Position numbers and translations under genes: made by a program | Assembly: GCA_015501075.1 (NCBI GenBank) | Contig: JADNYJ010000025.1 | Coordinates: 1-64,000 of the forward strand | Direction: 5' to 3' | Source of the DNA: Gymnopilus junonius | Taxonomy: Eukaryota > Basidiomycota > Agaricomycetes > Agaricales > Galerinaceae | Length of the DNA: 64,000 bases | Shown here: one piece after another, positions 22,453 to 32,091 of the stretch | Position numbering within the stretch: position 1 is the first letter of the stretch | How the letters are laid out: every line of letters starts with the position of its first letter | The notes under the pieces: model-generated | The model's database searches: none | The model's input: only the letters and a program-made list of their open reading frames with translations | Told to the model about the DNA's origin: nothing

Positions 22453-23500
22453 CTACTCTTCATCAGATCCTTCTTCTTCCTCTGTTTCTGTCTCTTCATC
22501 AAGTCCAATATCACCATCTTCTGCCTCCTGGTTTGACTGCTTCTTCTGCTGCTTCTTGATGGTGTATTTAGTATGATAGAACAGCATAACATGAATAAAC
22601 CAGTTGAAGTTTCCAGGAGTCATCCATTTGGCAATGGACTGATAGCCTCCAAGCCATGCATTGAGTTGTTCTCACAGACTTGAGTATTGAAGCCCCAGTG
22701 ACTGTAAGGTTGTCCATTTGAATCATATTCCACAATCACCAAGTTTGGGGCCACATTGTTTGCTGGAGCAAGACTGCAATAAGTCTGGCAGAGATAATCC
22801 TGAAGACAATGATTGATATAATGGTAGGTGTCTACAATAAACTGAGATGTATGCTTCCATATCTCCCAGCTTCCATTGGTGACTGCAGTTGCAAGTACCT
22901 GACATGCTTTATTGATGCATATATAGTCAGGCCATGAGTCTTGGGTAGGATAAACTGATGCAAGGAAGTTGAGAATGTTGGTTGTTGATTCTGAATGAGC
23001 AAATTTGGTCCAAGCAATAACAACACCACAGGGTGCACAAATCATTTCAACACAGTAATAGCAGCCAGGGCTGAAGTAATTTGGTGGCAAAGGAGGATTG
23101 CTAGCAGGATCATCATGTCATTGAGGATTGGGGCCTCGGGATCTTGGCTGCCAAGCATAGCTTTCAGCTAGTCTCTGGAGAAGTTGGCGGATACCCAACC
23201 AGACATTGTGATGGGAGTACTTCCTGAAGGTGTTCCAATCTGTCTGATGATCTTGGCAGGCAGAAGTTCCCTCAACACTTCGATTAGTGCAGTTACACAC
23301 CAAACACCATGATGCAAGAAGATGGTAGTGTTGATTGCATAAAGAACCACCTCTAGAGTTTGAAAGATCATTATAGCAACTGTCATATGCACAATGCTAT
23401 ATGATACAGTCAGACATCAGGTCAAAATCAGATGTAAGACACTTAACAGTTGGACCCATCACAATTCCATCCAAGACCACCCACCATCTTGACATATTTT
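22453..23500 (-). pseudogene. KDZ-transposon-associated CxC5/CxC6-type protein, decayed
   Basis: On the minus strand, in order: VVLDGIVMGPT, then CAYDSCYNDLSNSRGGSLC, a cysteine cluster CLVCNCTNRSVEGTSACQDH, FSPGCYYCVEMICAPCGVV, PDYICINKACQVLATAV, YHYINHCLQDYLCQTYC and a C-terminal MTPGNFNWFIHVMLFYH with an acidic tail ending near 22456. This order matches the cysteine-cluster proteins associated with Kyakuja-Dileera-Zisupton (KDZ) transposons of Agaricomycetes. A TGA at 23118-23120 (fits CGA to TGA), a TAG near 23402 and a degenerate stretch before the C-terminus (CENNSMHGLEA) break it. The transposase proper is not in the window. Confidence 0.75.
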
Positions 23501-23644
23501 TTGTCAGCCCTTACAAAGCCAATATGGACAATGACTATAATACAGTCATTAGTGCTCTGAAATCCTTACTAATTCTACTTATATAACTTTAAATGACTCA
23601 ATTCTTACTAAATACAGTGACAAATTAGCTTATGTAATATAGTT

Positions 23645-23700
23645 ACTAAGAGTATAAAAGGCAGATTGACACTGAGAGAAGGCATTGAGTTAATTCCTGC
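23645..23700 (+). promoter_or_regulatory. Probable Gypsy 5' LTR core promoter
   Basis: TATAAAAGGCAG at 23653-23664 lies about 560 bp upstream of the polyprotein start, in pyrimidine/AT-rich sequence lacking long open frames. This placement fits the R/U5 border of a Gypsy LTR. I could not find the matching 3' LTR. Confidence 0.4.
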
Positions 23701-23839
23701 CACCACTTAATTGCTTCTCTCAGATCTTTCCCCTTGAATTCATTGCTTGTATAGTTACTTGCAATAACAAGGGAATTTTGACTTTATCAGCCTATTCTTT
23801 TGAACATTATCAGTTCACAAGTCAAGTATAAAGTTATCA

Positions 23840-24002
23840 ATCTTCAAGTCAATTATTATCAAGCAGCATCTTTCAGCATCGATCTTCAAGTCAATTATTA
23901 TCCAGCAGTATCTGTCAGCATCAATCTTCCAGTCAATTATTATCAAGTAGTATCTTTCAGCATCAATCTTCAAGTCAATTATTATCAAGCAGCTTCCTTC
24001 TT
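23840..24002 (+). repeat. 42-bp minisatellite, about 3.9 units
   Basis: Units start at 23840, 23882, 23924 and 23966 with the core CTTCAAGTCAATTATTATCA and a period of exactly 42 bp, a multiple of 3. Read in frame they would encode a 14-residue repeat (INLQVNYYQAASFS). The stretch lies between the putative LTR promoter and the Gypsy polyprotein. Confidence 0.85.
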
Positions 24003-24220
24003 CATAAATCAGATTAATTATAGAAAGCTGTCAAGCTTCTAACAAGGACTAGCTTCATTTATCATTCCCACCTATCACCATCCAACTTTCTCACTTGGTA
24101 ATTAACCCTAGTGTTTATACCTAGTTTTTCAACAAACAAAAACTTCAACTTGAACCATCGCACTAACTGGAATAACCTGATTGAAAAACAATCCAGTGAA
24201 ACCCAGGTGATAAATAACTC

Positions 24221-25873
24221 ATGCCGACACCAGGGAAAAGATATACAGAGGATAGAAGGGAGCAGATGAAAGTTAATGAGGATGGGTTTCTGTGGCCTGA
24301 AGAGGAGAAACTTATCCATTTTATTCTCAAGGCACAGGAAGATGGCTTCACCTGGGATGAGACTGAAAAAGGAAAGTTCTCATCAAACTATTTTGAGCCA
24401 GTGGTCATCCCCACAGTTGAGCATGTACCTTGGGTCTTATGGAACATTCCGATCCCATGGGGGATCTATGATCAAGTCATTGATGTCATTAAGGCAAAAA
24501 TAGCCTCTGGCATCTATGAACCTTCCAACTCCTCCTATTGGTTGCATTGGTTCACAGTCATGAAGAAGGATGGAAAATCCCTCCATCTTGTCCATGATCT
24601 GCAACTTCTCAACCAGGTTGCTATCAAGGATTCAGCCCTACCTCCCCATGTCGAGACCTATGTGGAGTCTTTTGGCAGAAGAGGTTGTTATGGAATGTTC
24701 AACCTCTTCATCAGATTCGATCAGTGTGAGCTTGCTGTAAAATCATGGGATCTCACCACCTTTCAAACTCCCCTTGGAACTTTTCATCTGACATCCATTC
24801 CTATGGGGTATACAAATTCTATGCAGATCCAACATGGTGATATGACCTTCCTGCTTCAAGATGATATTACTATTCCATTTGTCAATGATGTACCAGTCAA
24901 GGGGCCAGCCACTCATTATGAACTTCCTGGAGGAGGTTATGAAACTATTCCAGATAATCCAGGTATATGTCAATTTGTTTGGGAACACCTGAACAATGTC
25001 AATCATATTATTCAATGGATTAGGCATGCTGGAGGTACCTTTTCAGGATTGAAGTTGAACCTATGCTCAGAAACTGCTGTGATTGTTGGACACCATTGTA
25101 CTTATGATGGCCAGGTCCCTTTGGAGTCTTGGGTCCAGAAAATTATTGATTGGCCAGTTTGCAAATCTCTGACCAATGTCAGGGGCTTCCTTGGCATGTT
25201 GGGCACAATTTGTATCTTCATCAAGGACTATGCTCAGCATGCTAGGCCTCTCATCAATTTGACTTAAAAGAATGTACCTTTTGAATTTGGGGACGAGCAG
25301 CTTTTGGCTATGGAGAACCTGAAAATGTTTGCCCAGACTTGTCCAGCTATTCGTGCTATTGACTATGACTCAGATAATGAAGTTACTCTCACTGTTGACT
25401 CATCCTGGATGGTGGTCAGCTATGTTCTCTCACAGCAGGGTGATGATGGGAGGTGGTATCCCTCTCATTTTGGTTCAATTACATGGAATGAGAGAGAACA
25501 ATGTTACTCACAAGTGAAGGTCGAACTTTATGGACTTTTTCATGCACTTAAAGATGTGCAAATCTATATCATTGGTGCAAAGAACCTTGTGGTCAAGGTC
25601 AACACCAAATACATCAAAGGGATGATTAACAATCCTGACATCATTCCTAGTGCTGCTGCCAACCAATGGTTAGCTGGAATTCTTCTGTTCAATTTCAAAC
25701 TTCACCACATACCTGGTAAAGACCACACTGCTGCTGATGGTTTGTCCAGGCATCACCAATCTGAAAATGACCTTGTGGACAGTGAAGATATTGATCAGTG
25801 GATTGATGAGGTGAATTGTTTTGCTGTTGAAACACTGAACTCCTCAGTAACATGTTCAGCTCCCCCAGCTTAG
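24221..25873 (+). pseudogene. Gypsy reverse transcriptase-RNase H segment
   Basis: Family motifs are VPWVLWNIPIPWGIYDQVID, MKKDGKSLHLVHDLQLLN, TFQTPLGTFHLTSIPMGYTN and GLKLNLCSETAVIVGHH, then after a stop at 25265 the RNase H stretch VDSSWMVVSYVLSQQ and QCYSQVKVELYGLFHAL, ending HHIPGKDHTAADGLSRH. Two of the three catalytic Asp of the polymerase are Asn: motif A GMFNLF (AAC at 24701) and the FVDD box, here FVND (AAT at 24884). In RNase H the VDAKYIKGM Asp is also Asn (AAC at 25601). Each lost Asp is preceded by C, as expected for CpG to CpA. The enzyme cannot work. Confidence 0.88.
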
Positions 25874-26443
25874 GGTTGCTGAAGTTCAGTTCAGAACTGA
25901 CAGTTCGAACCTGAACTGGCTGAACTGAACTGCAGTTCAGATGCAGTTCTGGTTCTCAGTTCAGCCTATGGCCAGTCAGTTCGAACTGAACTGAACTGTT
26001 TGTTGGGTGTGGTTAAAATTATCAAATTTTGACCTTCAAAAGTGATTATTTTGGCATCAAAAAATTACCATTAGATTCCCATAATGTATAGAGAACTCCT
26101 TAGCACTAATCCCAAGCACTAAATGACATAAAATAATTTCTTAAAATGATTTTATTTATTGTGTGAGGACATGAGCTACATGACACTACCCAATGCTTGA
26201 AAAATCAGTAAATAATATACTGTTTTGTACATATAGCAATGTCTAATGATAGAAGATAGACATATCTGTAGTCTGTCTACTATTTCAAAGCCTCAGATGA
26301 AAGGAAATTTTATGTTTTGGCCATTGCCAGTTCAGAACAGTTCGAACTGGTTCGAACTGAGAACTGAACTGAACTGGGAAGTTCAGTTCTCAGTTCAGAA
26401 AATTGGCCAAAGAACTGAACTAAACTGAACTTTGGCAACCCTA
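25871..26443. mobile_element. hAT-like MITE inserted in the Gypsy coding sequence
   Basis: The 573-bp insert starts TAGGGTTGCTGAAGTTCAGTT. The right end reads, on the other strand, TAGGGTTGCCAAAGTTCAGTT. The octamer CCCCAGCT stands on both sides (25863-25870 and 26444-26451). The subterminal 100 bases at each end are dense with GTTCAGTTCGAAC-type palindromes. It has no open frame. It shares TAG ends, 8-bp duplication and palindrome-rich ends with the MITE at 21268 but differs in sequence, so it is a second family of the same type. Confidence 0.9.
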
Positions 26444-27885
26444 CCCCAGCTGTGCTCACCTTGTTGAATCTGGTTTCACCAGCAATGATCCTTACTATGA
26501 CCAAAAATGTGATTGCCTTGCCTCTGAGTGACAAAGCTGAGAGGTGGGACTTACTTATCAAATGTATTGAGGTATTCTTGGGTAATCCAGTCAGGCCCAA
26601 TAATGTTACGGACTTGGAATTCTCCCACTTTATTCATCAGGCCTCTGATTTCTTTATTCAAAGGGGTCAGCTTTGGTGCAAGGATCATTCTGGATGGCAC
26701 AAGCTATACATACCTCATGAAAAGTGTTTGATCCTAATAACTCAGGCCCATGATGACCTCAGACATAAAGGTGTCTTCTCAGTGCATCTTCGCCTCCTTG
26801 AATGGTTCTGGTGGCCATGTCTCGAGGATGATGTCAAGTGGTATATTTGTACCTGTTATGAATGTCAGCTTCATCAAGTTAAGAAGCTTCATATTCTGCC
26901 TACCATACCCACTCCTCATGGATTATTTTGCAAAGCATATATTGATACTATGCTCATGCCTAAGGCTGTGGGATACTGATATATTGTACATGCCCATTGT
27001 TCACTCACTGCATGGCCTAAATGGGCTATGCTTCACAAAGAAAATGCCCTGGCAATTTCAAAGTTTATTTTTAATGACATTCTTTGCCAATGGGAAGCAG
27101 TTGAAGAGATTGTTATGGGTAACACACCTCAGTATATTCAGGCTGTTGAGCTTCTTCAAGTGAAGTACCACATCCATTATGTTAGGATCTTGCCTTACAA
27201 CTCAAAAGCTCAAGGTCCTATTGAGCAATGCCACTTTGACATTCGAGAGGCAGTGGTCAAGGCAGCAGATGGTGATGAGTCTCACTGGCCAAATGTGGTG
27301 CCTTCAGTTTTCTGGGTGGAGCAAGTCACTATCATGAAATCAATGGGGCACTCACCATTTTACCTTGCCAATGGTGTTGAGCCTTTACTTCCTTTCAATT
27401 TCACCAAAGCTACCTACCTGGCACCACAGCCTGATGACAAACTCACCATGGCAGACCTGATCATAGAATGAGCAAGAATGCTCCAGAAATGACCTGAGGA
27501 GCTCAATATTGTAAAAGAACAAATATTGATGGCTCACTGGGCAGCAATAGCAGCAAGGGAGAAGGACCACCTTGTGGGCAAGGTGGTGTTTTCATTTAAA
27601 CCTGGTTCCCTTGTGCTGGTTCATAATTCCACAGTTGACAAGGACCTGGGAAGCAAGACTAAGCCCAGGTACTTTGGTCCTATGCTTGTCATATGCCAAA
27701 CCCAAGGTGGTTCCTACCTTCTCACTGAGCTTGATGGCACACTGTCAAAACTTCATTATGCTGCATTCTGCCTCTTCCCATATTACCCACATAGTATGCA
27801 CACCATACCAGTTACTCACATTCTTGATATCGCTGATTCTGACCTGAATGCATTGGCAGAAGAAGTGGAGGATGATGAAGAATAG
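26444..27885 (+). pseudogene. Gypsy integrase and C-terminal segment
   Basis: After the MITE the frame resumes: LPLSDKAERWDLLIKCIEVF, an HHCC zinc-binding region (HDDLRHKGVF, then CTCYECQLHQVKK) and the core (AYIDTMLMPK with first Asp, RILPYNSKAQGPIEQCHFDI with Glu). The middle catalytic Asp position (family VTDNG) reads VMGNT, so it is lost. Stops at 26977, 27469 and 27490 are all TGA where relatives carry Arg, consistent with CGA to TGA. The end (27526-27885) has the chromo-like tail GPMLVICQTQGGSYLLTELD. Dead copy. Confidence 0.85.
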
Positions 27886-28187
27886 AATTCAAGAGATTCA
27901 AGTACAAAAGGGACATATAGTCCCATGTCATGGCCTAAAAATACATTGGAAGCCATAACAAAAATAGACTCATTAAGAGTCACCATCAACTCAAATATAG
28001 GTTTCATCCTTGCTCTGCTCAGTTATATTTTCTCACCTTCTCTTTTTCAATCAGTTTACTTCAAGATATTTCATTTTGCTTCTTGTTCCCATGCCAGGCT
28101 TCACTCCTGCTCTGTTGGAGGGTGCCACATTTGGTGAAGGTCCAGAGTAGATGCAGCGAGATGGTGCCCCATGACTTGCAACTCTCT

Positions 28188-28868
28188 TCACAAGCACCTC
28201 ATCTGTTCCTCCAACTGTTCTACCAATGTCTGTATTGCCCTGGATTCTTTGCCAATTCTGAGTTGATCCATGTTTATGGCAATTTCACCAGCATGCATAA
28301 GCATAGCATTTGCTTCAACAAGACAGTTGGAAATTGATAAGCACTGGCATGCTGCTTCCACTTGGAGAATTTGGGTGGTGGCCTCACATGTTAGCCTCTG
28401 CATGGCCTTGCTATTTTCCCTGTCAACTGCCAGCTCAAGGAGAGCTTCAAAGCAGGCATCATTCACTGCTAATGCTTCTGGATTGGCTCCATTTCTTTTT
28501 GCAACCAAGGCTGCACAGGCTGTTTCAAAGAATGATGTCTGAATTTTGGTCTCACCACCTGCATCTTCAGTACCCTGCTGGAGAGCTATGGCAGCATGTA
28601 GCTGGCTAAGCAGGTGCTCAAGTGTCACCCTGTCACAGCTACAGAACACTGGGTAGATCAATAGTTGATTGACGGTGGCTTCAATGGTGGCTAGTTCAGC
28701 ACAATAGTACCTGGTGATGCTTCCAAGTATTGCATTGTATGACTCAGTGTCATGTGGATATATGTCCTGGATAGTTGGGAGCTGCTTCTGGTTCTCTTGC
28801 AGTAGAGAGTCTTCTTCATTTTCAGACATCAACATATCACTCAAAGTTTCATCAATGGCAGCTGTCAT
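28188..28868 (-). CDS. Unrecognised 226-residue frame in repeat DNA
   Basis: A continuous minus-strand frame starts MTAAIDETLSDMLMSENEED and is predicted to be largely helical, with an acidic N-terminus and an alanine-rich middle (ETACAALVAKRNGANPEALA). It stays open for 226 codons in a region where most other frames are broken. It has no splice sites and resembles no family I know. It could be a transposon-encoded accessory protein, a relic, or chance. The position between Gypsy and HET remnants argues for mobile-element origin. Confidence 0.3.
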   Translation of the reverse strand: MTAAIDETLSDMLMSENEEDSLLQENQKQLPTIQDIYPHDTESYNAILGSITRYYCAELATIEATVNQLLIYPVFCSCDRVTLEHLLSQLHAAIALQQGTEDAGGETKIQTSFFETACAALVAKRNGANPEALAVNDACFEALLELAVDRENSKAMQRLTCEATTQILQVEAACQCLSISNCLVEANAMLMHAGEIAINMDQLRIGKESRAIQTLVEQLEEQMRCL

Positions 28869-29704
28869 GGGTGTTTTATTTCAACATGAGCTGACAGGGA
28901 TGTCAGCATTCAAAACTTCCTGGGAGGTGTGGAGTCAGTACTCTGTCTGAGCATAGAATTATGCAAAATTGTTACAGTGGCAGATTCACCTTGATCCTTT
29001 AGTGAGTCAGCTGTGACACCACCAATGGCCCAGCTCAAAGCCACTGAATTGAACATATTTTGTTTCTGTCCACCTGCTCAACTTGCACTGGCAATGTGAT
29101 TACTGAAATTTACCATATATGTATATTTTTCTTTTACTTTATTCCTTGTCAGGGCAACCACCTTGCTAATTTCTTATTCCTTCATTTATCTTTTTGGTGC
29201 CCTGACTTGTCCCCATTTAAATTTTAGCCTTAGATTTATTCCTATAAAATTTTCAAGGAAATTTTCATAGCTAAAAAGGTATAAAAACCATGTAGTAGCT
29301 ACATATTTTCCTTGGTTAATTTCAGTGCATTTTTCCCCATTCAAAACGAGAGCTACAAGAGCTCTATCTGACTTGTGAAGAAGTCAAAGTCTCCAAACTT
29401 ACTCACTTTCTCATGGGTACAGGCCACTTTGGGATCTACTCAAAGTTCCTTACCCACTCAATACTCTCATTTGAGCTTGCTAAGGACACTTGAGGTGATC
29501 CTTAGGCTCTCTTATTCCATTTACAAAACCCTCAAGTCATCAAGATTTTATTTCCCCATCACTATCTACTTGGACACAGTACCTTAGTATTTGATTGTTC
29601 TGCCAATCATCTTACTTGATTCCTTTGGATTCCCCCTTGTGTTATACCATTCCCACACAGAATGGGTTGTATACAGTCTTGATGGAATCAAAAACTGGAG
29701 GAAC
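28869..29704. other. AT-rich island DNA without recognisable gene
   Basis: CpG-poor, AT-rich sequence with short T and A tracts. No motif, inverted repeat or coding stretch was recognised. Confidence 0.4.
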
Positions 29705-30893
29705 TCATCTGCGAGTAATACCTTCACCCAATTTGATTTCCACATACTGGTGCAGCAATATCTTGTAATGGCTTATGAGCATTGCTGTACCAAGAACAAG
29801 ACTTTTCAGATTGAAGCACAAGTCCACGGTACCTCCTTCAAGTGCAATTTCCAAGTCATTGGCCAGAGCCCATTCCTGGAACATCCAAGCATGACTCCAA
29901 TAAGAAAATTGATGTAGACTCATCCCAAAGCTCTGGAGATTTTTCAGGAAGAATTCACATGTCCCAGATGGCAGATAGGGCCTGTAAATTTTCTCTGGTA
30001 TGCAGATCCTCAATAGAGAAGTCAGCATTCTGCAGGAAATTTTCATAAAGGTGAAGGATGACTTTGGCATGCATCTCAATCTCCTTCAAGCTTTCATAGG
30101 CTGCTTTGTTGGAAGCTGGAAGTAGAACAGAAACACACTTCGCATTTCTATATATATGACCCATGATGGCAACATGATGGCTAACATCTCCTTCATCAAA
30201 TTGGTTAATTGAGATGGCATCAATCCATATGGTGTTCCCACTTCCTCGGAGTTCCATTAAATTTCGAAATCACTGAGCATTGATCATTAGGACTAAAGTA
30301 ACATGCCTGCATTGAACACAAGGAACAGATAGTGGAGCCTCTGGATATGGACCCTAAACATATGACATAGTCTTGTATCACATATTGGGTTTGGGCATAC
30401 CAGTGATGATATGCATGCTTCTGCCATTTCGTAGTTGCATGACATACTCTCCAGTACACTCACAACATTTATGGAAGGAAATATTGTCACTGGGTGGTCT
30501 TTCCTGATGAGTGCCATCAATTGATAGAAGGGCAACTGTGAGTTCCATTGCACAGGTCATAGAAGAACTCTTTGACATCAGAAAGTGCATGCTGTCCATC
30601 ATGATGGTGGCCTGGTCTGATGAACCACCTTGCAGTCCATAACCACTTGCAATGTGCTGAAGAAGGTTCATTCCATGTCTGAGATTGTAGGGTAGTCAAA
30701 TATTGGATTCAGAGGTATCATCATTGATTCTTGGGCAGTCATCATTGATCATTGCAGGGCTTGAAGAGCCCATTTTTATGTGCATTGCCTCATTATATTG
30801 ATAGAGCATATCAGCTTGGTGACAGTCACTTGTCAATGATGAATATGTTTGATTGATATGAATCTTCTTTCTTGATATAGCAATTTTTATCAT
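29705..30893 (-). pseudogene. HET-domain (heterokaryon incompatibility) pseudogene
   Basis: HET domains act in fungal non-self recognition and programmed cell death. The diagnostic block lies at 29955-30257: NTIWIDAISINQFDEGDVS, then VAIMGHIYRNAKCVSVLLPAS. Further down (29705-30079), in another frame, comes YWSHAWMFQEWALANDLEI, also typical. Upstream text (LMALIRKDHPVTIF, and CNYEMAEACISSLVC) is spread over two frames with stops. Frameshifts separate the blocks and no splice pattern repairs them. The copy is broken and lies in the CpG-poor island. Confidence 0.75.
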
Positions 30894-32091
30894 CTTCTGG
30901 GAAAGTAGATCTAAGGATCATTTATATACCAAAGGACACCTGGAGAGGACTTACCTGAATGTCCCTTCTTAATCTCCTCACAACACTCTTGACTTTTAAG
31001 TAGTAGCCTTCAGTCAAGAATGAACCTGGGTTCTATGTAGGATCCACGTTGCCAATCTTAAGGACAAATTTATCCAGTGGGGAGATTTCAGCCTCAAAGG
31101 GGAAGTACCCTGAAAGCACCTGGAGAAGTCAACCCAAAGGTTAAACTGGCCAAAGCAGAATTGTGGGTGCATAGGCCAAGGTGGATGATCAATGCACTAT
31201 TAGTGGGAAGAATAAAATGGGTCCATTTTTTCTGGGAGGAACACCACCTGTCACTGATGTTATAGACATCACCTTGATGTGGATGAAAATTGTCTGAAGA
31301 AAGGAAAGTCAGTCACATTCTGTCATCAACTAAATCTAATGAGTTGGAGGAAGACATACATAAGTGTTCTGGAAATAATCTGCAAGAGCTGAAGAGTAAG
31401 TAGAGCATGTGCCATTCTAGAGGCAGTTGTCCTGGAAGATGGTCATCACCTATGCATGGCACTTGTTGTCCAGAAGAATTCAAGGTATCAAAGAAGCTGG
31501 GGAATTTATGAGGTACAAAAAGAGTATACTAGAGCCATTCACATTAATGCTAATATTGTCACAGCCTGGTAGTTGGTCAAGCATCTGAGTTGAAATTTGC
31601 ATCAGACTTGGACTTGTCAGTTTCTTGTTAGCTGGTTTACCAAACATGTAGAAGTCTTTGCCAAACAAATGCAATGTCACTGCCATAGGGTAAAATTAAC
31701 TCCTTTGATCTGCAACCACCTGCCAATATTTGCTTTTCTCAATTGACTTCAGAAATCATAACCTGTATATCCAAGTCTTTCTCTAAAAATTATCACCTTT
31801 TGATTAGAAGTCAAAGAAAAGAAGCCCACTGGCTCAAAAATTGATGTAAGATATCTCATTTTCATCGATAGCATGTGCAGTACCAAAAAATGAGTTGTTT
31901 GACCTTAATCCCACTATTTTGGTGCAGTGGTGGAGAAGTGTTAAAGTTAGTCCTATTCATTCCTTTTTTCATTGATTATGTCTAATCTGGTGTGGATCTG
32001 ACTAAATCAGAACCATTGATCTTTCCCTCCATTTTCTCTTGTTCTGCATTTTTTTACATGATGAACTAGCTCATTGACTTAGTAGATTTAA
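30894..32091. other. Island DNA between HET and TPR genes
   Basis: No recognisable gene. A 68-codon minus-strand frame at 31480-31686 starts MAVTLHLFGKDFYMFGKP and is not recognised. CpG is scarce throughout. The final ~100 bases should contain the promoter of the TPR gene if that gene is still expressed. Confidence 0.35.

Larger units (their letters stand above)
24221..27885 (+). mobile_element. Ty3/Gypsy retrotransposon, inactive, split by a MITE
   Basis: Coding remains run from a Gypsy-type reverse transcriptase through RNase H, zinc-binding and core integrase to the C-terminal domain (KPGSLVLVHNSTVDKDLGS, then RYFGPMLV). Domain order and motifs match a family widespread in Agaricomycetes. 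The coding part is interrupted by stops at 25265, 26977, 27469 and 27490 and by a 573-bp MITE at 25871-26443. A promoter-like TATA lies at 23653; LTRs could not be defined. The gag region is not recognised. The element is immobile. Confidence 0.88.

Noticed and set aside
23800..24042. Repeat-encoded peptide before the Gypsy polyprotein as a real protein
   Set aside because: It is the translation of the 42-bp minisatellite with no flanking coding sequence; reported as a repeat instead.
24062..25027. Minus-strand frames opposite the reverse transcriptase
   Set aside because: Shadows of the plus-strand coding sequence.
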